A stretch of 64,000 bases of DNA from Eleusine coracana subsp. coracana (GCA_032690845.1 CM064417.1:23104808-23168807); one strand, 5' to 3'. Numbered from the stretch's first letter, positions 33,231 through 45,415 are shown. The notes: a model not told the origin generated them from the letters alone. Numbers and translations: made by a program.

Positions 33231-36200
33231 CTAAAAGCCAAACATATTTGACATGCTACTAGGGGGTTGAATTCCAAATGTGATATATACAGTATTCCAA
33301 ATGAACCTAGCAAAAAGGCAATCAAAGAAGGGATGTTTGATTGTTTCCATAGAGCTACAAAAGCAACATTTGATGCTACGTTGCCAATTCCTTCTAGCTA
33401 GATTGTCCTTTGTTAAGGTCACACCCTTTTGTAGATACCAAAGGAAAATCTTAATTTTCAAAGGTATCTTAATGTTCCAAATCGGGCTTTTAATAGGTAC
33501 CACTCCATCTTTAATCAAGTGCAGATGAATATACCATTTTTATGTAAATTCCAAACAAAGGAATCTTTGATGTTTGTTAAGCTGATAGATATTACTTTGG
33601 ACACCAAGTCATACCACGCCCGTAAATCATCTCCTATTAGCGACCTTCTAAGGGACACATTCAGAGGTGATGTACTAAGTACATGAGCAACCGTAGCATT
33701 CTTTTTCCTCAAAATGCTATAAAGAGAAGGGTATGCCATTCCTAGGGGTCGATTGCCTAACCAAGTGTCTTCCCAAAATCTTATTTGGGTGCCATTTTGT
33801 ATTCAAAAGGAACCACAATTCAAGAATTGATCCTTGACTTTCATTAGCCCAGACCAAAAATAGGAATCCCTAGGTTGTCTTCGCACTTGAGTGAGGGCCT
33901 TATTTGACAAGTATTTCTTTCTTAGAAGAGATTGCCAAACACCGTCCTCATTAATAAGCTTAAACAACCATTTGCTCAAAAGCATCTGTTTTGGATGTCT
34001 AGGTTCTTAATCCCCAACCCTCCATACTATTTGGGTTGGTAAAGTACACTCCACTTAGTGAGCCTATACTTTTTCTTGTGTTCGTCACATTGCCTGAAAA
34101 ACCTTGACCGGTAATAATCTAGCCATTTAAGCACCCCTTTAGGGACTTCAAGAAAGGAAAGCATATACATGGCAAGGCTAGTCAATACAGAATTGATCAA
34201 AACTAGCCTTCCTCGAACTGAGAGAATCTTGCCTTTCCAACTAGAAAGTTTGTTTTGAAATTTTTCTTCAATATTGACCCAATCTTTATTAGATAATTTC
34301 CTATGGTGCATCGGTATCCCAAGGTATCTAAATGGCAAACCCCCACTGTTACAACCAAAGAATTGAGCATACTCATCCTCATACTCTTTAGCTTTGCCAT
34401 AGCAAAACAACTCGTTCTTGTGAAAGTTGATTTTGAGACCCAATAATTGCTCAAAGGTGCTTAACACTAGTTTAAGATCCTTTGCTTTGTCTACATCATG
34501 TCCAATAAATAAAATTGTGTCATCAGCATAATGGAGGATCGAGAGGCCATTCTCCACTAGATGTGGTACAACACCCTCAAATTTTCCATTGTCTTTTACG
34601 CTTTCAATTAAGATATCCAACATGTCAGCCACAATATTAAAAAAGATGGGTCGCAGTGGATCTCCCTGTCTCAAGCCTTTATTTGACTAAAAGTAATGAC
34701 CAAGTTCATCATTTACCTTAACCCCAACAGTTCCCCATGAACTATTTGGTTTAGCCATTTACACCATTGCGGTGAAAAGCCTTTCATCCTCAACGCTTGT
34801 TGGAGGAATGCCCAATTCACCTTATCATATGCCTTCTCAAAATCTAGCTTAAGAATAACACCATCCAACCTTTTCCTATTCATCTCATGAATAGTCTCAT
34901 GAAGTATAACTACACCTTCCATTATATTCCTTCCAGTCATGAAAGCAGTTTGAGTAGGTTTAATAACCTTTTGGGCTACTAGAGCTATTCTGTTAGTCAT
35001 AACCTTGGTAAAAATCTTAAAGCTTACATTCAGAAGGCAAATAGGTCTTAACTGTTGAATTTTTGTGGCCTCTTTTTGTTTTGGTAATAGAGTAATTATA
35101 CCAAAATTAAGGCTGAACAAAGGCAAACTACCTTTGTAAAACTCAGAGAAAAGAGCCATGAGATCTTCCTTGATGAGACTCCAAAACACCTGGTAGAACT
35201 CAGCGGGAAAGCCATCTGGTCCAGGTGCTTTGTTATGTTCCATCTGAAAGATAGCTGCCTTGACCTCTTCCTCCATGAATGGTCTAGTCAAAAGCTCATT
35301 CTCTTCATGAGATACTTGAGGGATGTCATCTCTCAAAGATTCAAGCATAGAAAAGTTATTTTTGACAGGCTTCCCAAAGAGACCTTTATCATAGTTGGTG
35401 ATGTAACGTTTTAAGTTCTCATCCCCTTCTATTGCCCCCTCTTCCTGTTCCAGTTGGAACATCCTAGTTTTCCTATGCTTGCCATTTGCTACCAATTGAA
35501 AATACTTCGTATTACAATCACCAAATAACAACTTAGTTGTCTTGGCTCTTTGGTACCTTTTGAGCTCCTCTTCGCTCAACAAATGAACTAAATGCTCTTT
35601 TAGGGAATTTTTTAAATCAAGTTCTGTAGCGCTGAGTATTTGTTTTTTAGCTTTCTTCTCAAGCTCTTCTGTTTTCCTAATGAGTTCTTCTTTTTCTTTC
35701 TTGTAGGATCCACTGACATTTTTAGCCCAACCCCTTAGGAATTGTCTAAGCCTTTGGATCCTAAACTGTCATCTTTCTAGAGCTGTTTTACCTCTCATTT
35801 CCTTATTCCACACATCAGCAACTAGCTCGGTGAAACCATCCCTTAACAACCAACCGAGTTCAAATTTGAATAACGGTTGTTTGTTGTGATGGGTACCGTT
35901 ACCGGTATCAAGCAAAAGCGGTGTATGATCAGAGATTTCCCTAGTCAAGGCTTGGACAGTTGCTAGAGGGAACTTAGTTTCCCATTCGGTAGCAACTAGA
36001 ATACAATCAAGCCTCTCATAGGTTAGTACATCTCTAGAATTAGCCCAAGTGAATTTTCGATTTGAAAGATCAAGCTCCCTTAAATCCAAGCCATCAATAG
36101 CAACATTGAAAAGAAAGGGCCATCTATCATCAACCCTATCATTATTCTTTCCTTGTGGATTCCTAATAATGTTAAAATCACTACTGACAAGAACCGGGTG

Positions 36201-36600
36201 TGTTTCTTTGACACATGTTTGCACCAATTCAGCAAGAAAAGCATCCTTAAATTCAACTTGAGCAGCCCCATAAACTGCGACGAGGACCCATCGGAATCCA
36301 TCCACCTTATTCCTTAGGTAAAACTTGACATAAAAGTCTCCTTCATTGATGCTACCGATATCAAAGACATCCAAGTTCACTCCCAATAGTATGCCACCAG
36401 ACCGACCATGAGGTTCCGACCAATGCCATAGGAATTCCCGACCCCCAGAAATATTATTCAAAGTGGTCTTTGAGAAGTCTTTTTTTTTTCAGTTTCCAAA
36501 AGAGCAATAAAGTCTAGCTTTTGCTCCTTTGATGTATCAGAAAGGAATCTTAATTTAGCCAAGTCACTAAGAACTTTGCTATTCCAAAAGATTCCTTTCA
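33231..36600 (-). pseudogene. LINE ORF2 (endonuclease, reverse transcriptase, zf-RVT)
   Basis: It begins MKGIFWNSKVLSDLAKLRF at 36600. A 10-base A run (T on the plus strand, 36480-36489) shifts the frame before the endonuclease body. Endonuclease text includes WHWSEPHGRSGGILL, VLVSSDFNII and the SDHTPLLL catalytic end (35769-36461). A stop lies near 35768. RT covers 34713-35582 (NKAPGPDGFPAEFYQ, LRPICLLNVSFKIFTKV, LDFEKAYDKVNW), is broken at 34686, and resumes at 34027-34674 with GDPLRPIFFN and the catalytic YADDTILF. A zf-RVT segment (WNIKIPLKIKIFLWYL, CCFCSSMETIKHPFFDC) lies at 33231-33518. At least four lesions disable it. Confidence 0.88.
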
Positions 36601-36931
36601 TTTTGAACCTCGCTTCTGTTTTTTTACTATTCTAATTTTTGCATTCCCTTTTCTTCTTGAGGATGACATTGACTTATTTTTCTTGAAGATAGTATCAAAA
36701 TCACAACTTAGATGATCACTAACCTCCTCCATTAGATCACCACATAAGTGACCAAGAGCGAGATTTTCCACATCCATGTCATCTTCATTTTCTAAAAAAT
36801 CCAATTCATATTCCAACTCTATAGCCTTGCTAGAAGGGTTCAGATTTATTCTATCAAGTTCAATCGATTTAAATGAGTGACCGAATCTGAAATAACCTTG
36901 TGGTTTACTCCTAAGTTCACTCCAAGATCAG

Positions 36932-38374
36932 CTATGTTTGATTGTAACAAGGCATCAGAAAAAGAAAGAAAGGAAAAATTGGGTGTGTTACCTCCATCGA
37001 AGTCCAAGTTCTTCCATGCTGTCCTTTTTCCGCTTTTGCCATAACGTGTTGTCCACTAGCCACTGCAAGCCGTGGGGTTGAGCGAATAGGAGAGACCATG
37101 ACCTCCCAAACAGCAGCGGCAGCCGCAACCTGGGCTGTCACCATAGGTTGTGTGGCACCGACCTGCTGTTTTAGTGCTGCAGCAATGCACTGCTGTTTTG
37201 TTGCTGCAGCAACACCTACACCTTCTGGAGGAGGCACAGTCCCGCATGCCCCCTCTAGCATGGTGCCCACCATACCATCCTGTGTCGGTCCCGGCCCGGT
37301 GTAGCACATAGCCACTGGCTTCCGGACAGCCACTAAAGCACCCATTGTGGCAAGCGCCAGCCTAGCCGGACAGCCAACCTTGAGCTGCGGTGTAGCAGAC
37401 ACCTCCTCCCTCGGTGAGCCAAGGTTAGACTTAGCCACCGAAAGCCCATCAAAATCTTTGCTTGCAGCTTCTTCATCTAACAAATTTTTATTCTCAGAAA
37501 CATCCTCCATCTCATCACAAAGCAAATCATCATCATCTTCCGAGAGCACGTCTTCCACTAACCCATCAATTAGATTCTCATCATTTTCAGCAAGCATTTT
37601 ATCACAACATTCATTTATCGTCATATCAAAAGCCATGTCAAGAATCTGAGATGCCAAATTCTGAGTTTTACTTTCTAATTCACTATTAGGAGCTACTTGG
37701 GAGTCCATAGGAGTTCCATTAGCATCCGGTATGATAGTGTCTTCTCCCTCCATTGCAACATCATGACTTCTAGACCGTTTAGACTCTCTATCCATGCCAA
37801 GATCATCATGAGACCTCTCATCCTCCAAGTCCTCATTTCCTCTATCTTCCTTATCCAGAAAATTCATTTCCACTTCACCACCATTGTCATCAAAGCCCAC
37901 CTTCTCTATTTTGAACTTGAGCTCAAAATAATGGTCACCAATGACCACATCTAGCTTAGATGGCAGCAACTTAGGGTCCAACATTGCCACAAGGATTCTT
38001 CCAAAATTGTTTTTTCGGGTGGTCTTCGTGTCCACCGTTTGGGTGGAGCCAAGTACAGAGCCAATTGCCCATAAATTAAAAAATTCTCTTAATTTTTTGC
38101 ACAAGCCAGTGACTTGAACCCACACCTTTGGAAGTAGGAAACCCTCTTCCTTATCATGCCACTCCTCAAATTCCAACCGGGCGCCTGTAGGAATCCCATT
38201 ATCCCGAACATACATCCCCCCATAAGCTATAGCCCGTTGAAGTTCAGATTTGGATGGGAACATAACGACAAAGGATGTATCATCCTGCATCTCCGGTTCC
38301 CATTTCCACTTGCCCGGAAAAATCTTTTGAAGCTGCCCACCAATTTGATCAAGAGAAAGTCTCCCCCCAACCAC
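36932..38374 (-). CDS. LINE ORF1 protein (DUF4283-like)
   Basis: The frame is 480 codons and open. The N-terminal third resembles the DUF4283/gag-like domain of plant LINE ORF1 proteins (FPGKWKWEPEMQDDTSFVVMF, WVQVTGLCKKLREFFNLWAI, NNFGRILVAMLD). The middle is acidic and low in complexity (DVLSEDDDDLLCDEMEDV), and the C-terminus is Ala/Gln/Val-rich. I do not see a CCHC knuckle. A stop codon lies shortly upstream of the region, and the true start is uncertain. Its family role is RNA binding for the retrotransposition particle. ORF2 downstream is dead, so it is unlikely to act in cis. Confidence 0.7.
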   Translation of the reverse strand: MVGGRLSLDQIGGQLQKIFPGKWKWEPEMQDDTSFVVMFPSKSELQRAIAYGGMYVRDNGIPTGARLEFEEWHDKEEGFLLPKVWVQVTGLCKKLREFFNLWAIGSVLGSTQTVDTKTTRKNNFGRILVAMLDPKLLPSKLDVVIGDHYFELKFKIEKVGFDDNGGEVEMNFLDKEDRGNEDLEDERSHDDLGMDRESKRSRSHDVAMEGEDTIIPDANGTPMDSQVAPNSELESKTQNLASQILDMAFDMTINECCDKMLAENDENLIDGLVEDVLSEDDDDLLCDEMEDVSENKNLLDEEAASKDFDGLSVAKSNLGSPREEVSATPQLKVGCPARLALATMGALVAVRKPVAMCYTGPGPTQDGMVGTMLEGACGTVPPPEGVGVAAATKQQCIAAALKQQVGATQPMVTAQVAAAAAVWEVMVSPIRSTPRLAVASGQHVMAKAEKGQHGRTWTSMEVTHPIFPFFLFLMPCYNQT

Positions 38375-38404
38375 TTTAACTAGAGCTGTCTTAAATCTGA
38401 CATT

Positions 38405-39004
38405 TTAACACCTTTGAGACATGTTTGGTTAAGCTTCATACTGATCATTTCAAAGAAAGTGATGGATATAGCTTCGTAATTTGAACTAGCATCCTTACAA
38501 CAAGGTGAGACTAAAAATAAAGCAAGGGATAATGGAAGAGATTAAAATGGTTTTTTTCTATATGTTTATGTTCTAATATGTCTCCTACAGAGACAAATAA
38601 CTACTCTGTTTTTGAAATGTTGACGTTCACGTTCCCACAGGAATTGCTTGCTGTTTTTAGTTCAATCAGCTGGTCGGAAATGACAAGAATAAAAGAATGG
38701 AGGGAGTATTTCTGTAGGTTCAGTTTAGACTTAGGCCCGTCGGCATAAAGATTAATTGTGCCTTTTTGTGTGAGGTGATGATTTTAAGATTTGTCTCTTA
38801 TTCCCAAGCTCTTTCATCTACTTTGCTCTTTATGCGTACCTCTACCCTTCAATTGCAAAACCCAAACATCCCATTAGGGTGCCGCTCTTTGTCTCTTTGA
38901 TAATCCTTGGGCGCCCTTCATTCTTGTTGCAACTTTTGTTCATGATGCTATCTCTTCTACGTGAGGCTTCGGGTTGATATCCCAACAACATGCTTATAAC
39001 AAAC
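38405..39004. other. spacer with a Stowaway-like end
   Basis: AT-rich sequence between the LINE and the copia LTR. GAATGGAGGGAGTA near 38696 matches the inverted form of the Stowaway terminus CTCCCTCCRTTC, next to a TA. No partner terminus was found, so this is at most a truncated Stowaway. Nothing else is supported. Confidence 0.4.
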
Positions 39005-39770
39005 TGTTGGATTTAATGGGTAGTGACCCATAAATCTGAAATTTCAAAAGACTCATTTGAAAACAAAGAGTTGGGAGAGAGTGCTAAATTATGATGACCT
39101 TTTATTTTATCTTTTGAGAGTTACCTTATGTGAGAGAATGCTCCACAATTATGGTGACTATTCATTTCATCTCCTAAGAGTTATCATGCATGAGAGCTTA
39201 ATGTAAGGTGCTTCATCTTCATATCCTAGCACCTATATAAAGCTAGCAAGGGCTCCTTGGAGAGACACACTCAAAACAACAATACAACTCTGTTCTCTCA
39301 TTCTCTCTCACACACTAATAGTTGCAAGGCAAGCATCTTCGTCTCGATGTCTGCGCACGCGTGCACAGATGGTGGGTGAGCAGGGCCTCTGGAACCTCGA
39401 CCCTCTTGTGTTCTTGCATTGGCATAGAAGGGTGATAAGGTTTTTGGGGAGCGCACAACATGACTACTCACTTTTGTGGTGAACGTCTACATCATCTTCA
39501 TCAAGCGAATGACTACTTCGACTAATTCCTGATGGCCGGTAAGGAAATGGATATGGTGGCGGCATCCTCAACGCTATTCCCATCATTGATCCTACGCAGT
39601 ATGTTATATACTTCTTGTCTCTTTTGTTGATTCTATTTTTAATCAACACATTTAGCATGGTGTTGGTTATGCTAGGTTCCTTTGATCGTCATATTTTCTT
39701 AGTCATGTTTATGCTTTATCTCCTTAAATTTTGGATTAAAATGTTTAGATTATTGCCTAATATTCCAACA
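39005..39770 (+). repeat. 5' LTR of the outer copia element
   Basis: It begins TGTTGGATTTAATGGG and ends CCTAATATTCCAACA, so it has inverted TGTTGG/CCAACA termini. A TATA box (cctatataaag) lies near 39232. Bases 39005 to about 39665 match 57032-57687 with scattered differences. The sequence after the LTR (TTCCAAAAACC) is not a recognisable PBS. Confidence 0.8.
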
Positions 39771-39914
39771 TTCCAAAAACCTTATATGTATAGGCAATTT
39801 TCTACTAGTGGTTTTGCTGACGCATTGAAACCTAATGTGTTCGATGGTGTGAACAACAAATGTTGGAGGGCAAAGGTGATGCTTTGGCTCACTGCTATGA
39901 ACGTGATTCATGTG
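39771..39914 (+). pseudogene. gag fragment of the outer copia element
   Basis: It encodes FADALKPNVFDGVNNKCWRAKVMLWLTAMNV, written here only in part as FDGVNNKCWRAKVMLWL, a copia gag N-terminal signature (target-cell tryptophan and LWL motif). It stops abruptly at the Tekay LTR, beginning TGTGACGCCC at 39915. Confidence 0.8.
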
Positions 39915-42212
39915 TGTGACGCCCCTTCCCGGAGGAACAAGGTCCCAACAGTGCTGATAACGCAGACACTTGATAATACAACAGTGATAAAATTTAAGTC
40001 GAATTATTACATCATTGGGTAGTTAAAGTGCAATGGAATATTAGAAGTTCATGAAAGTTCGAAAATAGCGGAAGCAAATACGAATACTAAAACGAGCTCT
40101 CGACGATACAACGGTGGTAATGACTCATGCCCAAGAACCATCACCCTAGCAGCACACAACATTACTGCGGCGACAGCTCAGACTCTCAGTGTGCAGTCCA
40201 GCCTTCAGGGACTTGCATGTCCCACGGTAGCACGTCAACAGGCAGTTCTATCTCTGGATTACCTAAAAACAACAGTGACACAAAGTTTGAGTACTAATTA
40301 CTCAGCAAGGCTTACCCGTCAAAAGATCTAGACATGCATTGGCTCTAATAGGATGGTTGTTTCAAAAGAGTTGCACTAAGCATCCTATTAGTTCTATCAA
40401 TTTTATTTAACCAAGTTTAACTAGGTGAAGCAGAAATATAACTTTAGTGGAACAGTGCAAGAATAATATAACATAACATAAGGTAAATACAATATAACAA
40501 CAACAGTAATAATAATCATCAGTAATCAACATAAGCCATAATCCAATTCTTAATTTCATGCGAGCTACGTGATGACTCGGTGAACAAGCGTACTCATTTC
40601 TATGAGCGACAACAATTGCAACTAATTTACACCAGCTGGGAAAACCCGAAATACATGACATATACACATCACTTAAGGTCGTATATGGCAACCTTTCACA
40701 ATTAAAACTTACACCTCCCATCGGATCTAGTGATGTTGAGTGGACATGCCGTTCTGCCAGCAGTACTTCACGGTATGAACCGCCCACTCCAGCAGCAGAA
40801 GGGTCATAGACCAACGCACCATAGCCGTTTTCCAATGCAAGACTTTAATGCTCCGTCGGTTTACTAGTGCCCATAAAACTAGCATGTATTCGATACTGTT
40901 CAATACTTGATCAAGGGGCCAATGACGGACGGGTCCTAGGTTTGACAAGGCAGGACTACCACAATCAACCCCTGCCCGGTCATAACATCAAAGTAAATTT
41001 ATTCCATTAAGTTGAAGTTTGGTGATCAAGCCATTCTCCTAGTTGAGTAGCAACTATCGTTATTACTCTATTACTAGGCATAGCACTAAAGTACTGAATC
41101 CTACCATGACTTAAATACCAGTAACATAGGTCATTTGGGTGATGTGCAAGTGGGTTTTCCAACCAATTTCTAATAACCTAATGCATCAATCAAATTAAAG
41201 AACAACATTGATATATTGAAACTAGCAAAACTTTGTAAAACGACATATGCAAACTGGGGCTTGCCTTGATCAACACAAGTGTTAGCCACTTCAATTTCTT
41301 GCTCCTCAGTAGTATGATCCTGCTGAAAATCCAGTTCTAGCTCCTGATTCTCATTACCTACGTATGAGCAAGGTGTCAACGGTACCAAAATATACCGTAA
41401 CATGCAATAATATGGAAAATATAATATGCAATAGTGTGAAGGTGAATACATGGTTACTAATATGTCTGAAGCCATATGCTTGAAAGAAACCAGTTCTGAT
41501 CTTATCATTTCATGTGCAAAAGTCATTTTAATAGGGTTAATATAGCTTTGAGAATAAATAATTCATTTAATATAGTAAGAATGTGTTTCTGGATAGGGGT
41601 GATTTATTATGTATAGGGGTATGTGTAATCATCATTTTCACCAAGTGGCAACTCCTAGATTTTATTATTTTATTTACTAGCATTTTGATAAGAAAAAGTG
41701 CTAAATAAATCCTAGGGCATAATATAATGCATATTTTGCCTAACAAAATTTCAGGGCAGTATATTATCATAAAATAACAGTGCATGCAAAAATGCAGAAT
41801 GAAATTATATTCCTAGAATTTATAGTGATTTATTTAGTATTTTAACAAGATAAATAATTATTAATTGTACGTTTACAGAGGCATCATTTATCATTTTTAT
41901 TTAATAGAGAGCCTCAAGATGAACTAAAGCAATTGGTTTTAGCTCCATTTGATTTATATTTTATTTATTGTGATTTTTCAAAGCTAATCATCATTTTCTG
42001 CCTTTTTCTGGTTTTCCTGATTTTTGTTTATTAACAGCTCGGCCATGTCAGCAGCTTCGTCAGCGCCACGTCAGAGCCATGTGGGTTGCCAATAGGCGCC
42101 AAGTGGCTGCCAGTCAGCACCGCCGCAGGGCAGGCCGAGCTCGCCGGAGGTCTCGCTGCCGCCGGCTGGGGGCGACGAAACCTCACCGCGGGTGCACGAA
42201 ACGAGCTATGAA
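39915..42212 (-). repeat. probable 3' LTR of the Tekay-like element
   Basis: This is about 2.3 kb of non-coding sequence reaching the copia gag, starting TGTGACGCCC on the plus strand, which is the usual LTR end of this lineage in reverse. It holds no supported gene. Its partner LTR is absent, so the assignment rests on position and the terminal word. The inner border at 42212 is a deletion junction, not a natural LTR start. Confidence 0.55.
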
Positions 42213-43916
42213 CTACGAGCCTCTATCTGAAATGATAGTCTTGGGTACTCTGTGAAGACATAAAATTCTTGATATGTACAACTCTGCATATTGCTTTATC
42301 TTATGTGTGTTGTCGACCGGTAAAAAATGAGCAGACTTTGTGAATCTATCCACAATGACCCAAATTGAGTCATGCTTACGTGAAGTGAGCGGTAGGCCAA
42401 CAATAAAATCCATATTGATATCTTTCCATTTTCAGGCAGGAATACTTAACGGTTGAAGTAATCCGGCTGATTTCAAATGGTCAGCTTTAATCCTCCGATA
42501 GGTGTCACATTCTGCAACATATCGGGCAGCTTCTCTCTTAATTCTTGTCCACCAAAAGTTCTGTTTCAGATCTTGGTATAATTTATTACTACCCGGGTGA
42601 ATTAAATACTTTGACTGATGTGCTTCATCCGTAATTTTCTGACGAAGATCAAAATCTTTTGGTACTACTAAACAGTTATTGAAACACCGAGTACCGTCCG
42701 GGTCTTGTGTAAAACATTTGGCTTTACCATCTTTAATGTTTTCGCGGATATATTCCATACCCTTATCATTTTTTTGTGCAGCAATAATTTCTTCACGAAT
42801 GGTGGAATGTATACTAAGGTTGTTGATCATTAGGACGGACAAAATATGAAGGCTTGGTTCTGAAATAAACTTTCTAGTGATTGCAGTGAACCTTTCTACT
42901 GAGCGCGTCGGCGACTACATTGGCCTTGCCCGGATGATAATGAATCTCCAGGTTGTAATCCTTGATTAATTCCAGCCATCGATGTTGTCTCATGTTCAGA
43001 TCAGTTTGGGTGAATATGTATTTCAAACTCTTATGATCCATATAGATATGCACTAAATTTCCAAGCAAGTAATACCTCCAAATTTTTAGTGCAAGCACAA
43101 CTGCAGCTAGCTCTATATCATGAGTTGGATAATGTTCTTCATGCTTTTGTAGTTTTCGTGATGCATAGGCAATGACACGACCACATTGCATGAACACACA
43201 TCCAAATCCTATCCCAGATGCATCATAATACACGTCAAACGGTTTAGTGATATCGGGTTGAGCCAATACTGGGGCAGTGGTTAATAGTTCCTTCAATTTC
43301 TAGAATGCACATCTTGAACTTTACTGGGATCTACCGGGGTACCTTTAGCTAAAACTATGTGACCAAGAAATGGTATACGGTCCAACCAAAATTCACACTT
43401 GCTGAATTTTGTAAACAACTTATGATCCCGTAGATGTTGAAGAATAATATGAAGATGTTCGATGTGTTCTTCTTTGGACTTAAAATAGATGAGGATATCA
43501 TCAATAAACACTACCACGAACTTGTCCAACTCCAGCATAAATACTGAATTCATGAGGTACATGAAATGGGCAGGAGTGTTGGTTAATTCAAATGACATTA
43601 CTAGGTACTCGAATAATCTGTATCTCATAACGAAGGCGGTCTTTGGAATATCTTCAGCTCTAATCTTACTTTGATGATAACCCGAGCGAAGGTCAATTTT
43701 TGAAAAGACCTTGGTACCAACCAATTGATCAAAAAGGATATCAATCTGAGACAGCGGATATTTATTTTTGATCGTGACTACATTCAGAGGTCGATAATCA
43801 ATGACAAGGCGCAGGGACTTGTCCTTCTTCTTCACAAAAACAGCAGGATAGTCCCAAGGTGAAGTGCTTGGGCGAATGAATTCTTTCTCCAATAATTCAT
43901 TTAGTTGCTTTTTCAA
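42213..43916 (-). pseudogene. pol remnant of the Tekay-like element (RT-RNase H-IN)
   Basis: RT: KEFIRPSTSPWDYPAVFVKK, KIDLRSGYHQ and the catalytic FIDDILIY near 43500. RNase H: YYDASGIGFGCVF and PGKANVVADALSRK. Integrase zinc region: AECDTYRRIKADHLKSAGLL. Integrase core: MDFIVGLPLTSRKHDSIWVI, up to TIISDRGS, where it stops at 42213. Frame breaks lie at about 43295, 42873 and 42430. The usual tyrosine before DD in some RTs is Ile here, as in many gypsy elements. Confidence 0.85.
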
Positions 43917-44122
43917 TTCAGCCTACTCGTTCGGGCCATTTTATGTGGACGATGGGATACAGGAGATGTTCCTGAATATAGCTCAATCTTAAATTCTACT
44001 TCACGGTCAGGTGGGAGTCCATATATATCTTCAGAAAACACGTCTAGATACTCATAGATGACAGGAATATTTTCCAATGATGATGCTTCCAATTGATAAA
44101 CTACCAGATGGTTCGATGAATA

Positions 44123-44708
44123 GTGTTTAGCGAGAGGGTCTCTCAGCCATGCAGGGGAGAGTTTAGGTGGACAACACGTGGGACGATATCCAGCATGGTC
44201 TGGACAGCAGCTTACGCGACCATGGAGTCCGTCGCCTTGGCCAGTCGCCGTGAAATTTGCGAATCAGCACGCCAACTTCTCTCCGGCTGTCGTGAGAACA
44301 CACCAGCATACCGGCAGGTGCAGGACCAGCTCAGCAGTGTCGGCAATGTGCTGAGGCGAGAGTTCTGGTAACCCTTCAGGAACGAGCTTGCTGAAACCCT
44401 ATCCCGTGAAGCCGCGGCTCAACTTGCCACTGCGGCTGCCCACTCGGAGGATGCCAACAATCCCGAGAATCCCGTTGCCGGTACCTCAAAAGACCAGGCA
44501 CCATCAACCACCAACCTCGAGGCTACTGCTACCGGATCGGCTCCGGATGCTACTTCCAACATACGCCCGGAGATGCCCGCTACGAACACCCCCACGAGCC
44601 AGGTGTGAGAACATTCTGTCTCCCATCCTGCCGCACCTACAGCCAAACTTGTACTATAACTTTTGCTACAGTCCCTGCTTTTTCTGTTGTAAGTGTCTAG
44701 TGCTCTGA
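44123..44708 (+). pseudogene. antisense accessory ORF remnant of the Tat-like element (a)
   Basis: Two adjoining frames (44123-44371, then another frame to about 44605) read as one helical, Ala/Glu-rich protein: SRREICESARQLLSGC and SSVGNVLRREFW, then ELAETLSREAAAQLATAAA and a Ser/Thr/Pro tail ending PTNTPTSQV-like text. It lies antisense to gag-pol, downstream of pol. Tat elements such as maize Grande are known to carry an antisense gene here. Function unknown. Confidence 0.5.
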
Positions 44709-44799
44709 AGGCTACAAAACTGTAATCTAGGGAATGATTAATGAAAGTTTGATCCAGTTATTTCAAAGGCTCCCTTTTTTATTCTTTACTTTACTATGT

Positions 44800-45415
44800 A
44801 CACCATAGGAATGCCGCGATGATGACGCCGACCCCTCGGAGGTGCCTCTGGACGCCATCGTGATAGATGCGATGCCAATAAGCATAATGGTGCCCGAGGA
44901 CCATAGAGCCCCCGGCGACTTTTTAATCCCCAGAACACAATGGCGGTGGTGGAGACGCGACCACCCCGGCAGCACGCTACCGGAGTTCTTATGCCACGCA
45001 AGTGACTGCAACCAATGCATTAAAGAAGCATGCCAACACGTAACTCCAGAAGAGTTGTTGCACCGCCGCCTCGCGCACGACGTCCGATGATTGCAAAGGC
45101 TTAGGTGCTAATGAGCCCCTGGTGCTACTTCAGCTCCCAAAGTACGAGCCTCTTGAAGTGTCAAGTGACAGCTCCCTGGGCAGCGCAAGGGCTAGTTCCT
45201 CAACAAGTTCATCAAGTGTCGATATTGAGGCCCTTTGGCGTAGTGCCCAGACGTCGTCGGGCCGCGAACGAATTATAGCTGACTTGGAGCGACGACAGGA
45301 AAGCATCGCACGAACAACGCGTCGGCTGCAGGCATCGGGCGTGACTCTCGAAGAATTGGCGTGGGGACGGGACCAGCTAAAAACCATGCTTGGTGAACTA
45401 AGGCGCTTACCGTAA
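44800..45415 (+). pseudogene. antisense accessory ORF remnants of the Tat-like element (b)
   Basis: A frame at 44842-45090 (MPLDAIVIDAMPISIMVPED, then PEFLCHASDCNQCIKEAC) and a second frame at 45122-45415 (a Ser-rich stretch, then RERIIADLERRQESIARTTR and LEELAWGRDQLKTMLGELR, a likely coiled coil) lie head to tail on the plus strand. They look like coding sequence rather than random frames because the helical heptad pattern is sustained. No family was recognised beyond the positional match to Tat antisense ORFs. Confidence 0.5.

Larger units (their letters stand above)
32940..38404 (-). mobile_element. L1-like LINE, nearly full length, inactive
   Basis: Minus orientation. ORF1 (36932-38374) is followed by ORF2 with endonuclease, reverse transcriptase and a C-terminal zinc-binding segment (33231-36600). 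This is the usual plant L1 arrangement. I could not define a poly(A) tail or target duplication, so both ends are approximate. Neighbours are unrelated mobile elements. Confidence 0.82.
39915..44140 (-). mobile_element. Ty3/gypsy fragment, Tekay-like
   Basis: Minus orientation. From right to left: RT (43293-43916), RNase H (42874-43296), integrase with an HHCC-type part (42432-42842) and core start (42213-42413), then a direct jump into LTR-like sequence (39915-42212). The rest of the integrase, the chromodomain and the 5' half (gag, PR, 5' LTR) are missing. The right border near 44140 abuts the Tat-type element. The TGTGACGCCC end and the pol text suggest the Tekay (Del) lineage. Confidence 0.75.

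Noticed and set aside
40407..41526. Open frames in the Tekay LTR region (for example 40407-40835 and 41170-41526)
   Set aside because: No gag-pol or host domain is visible and the codon pattern looks random. The stretch is best read as LTR.
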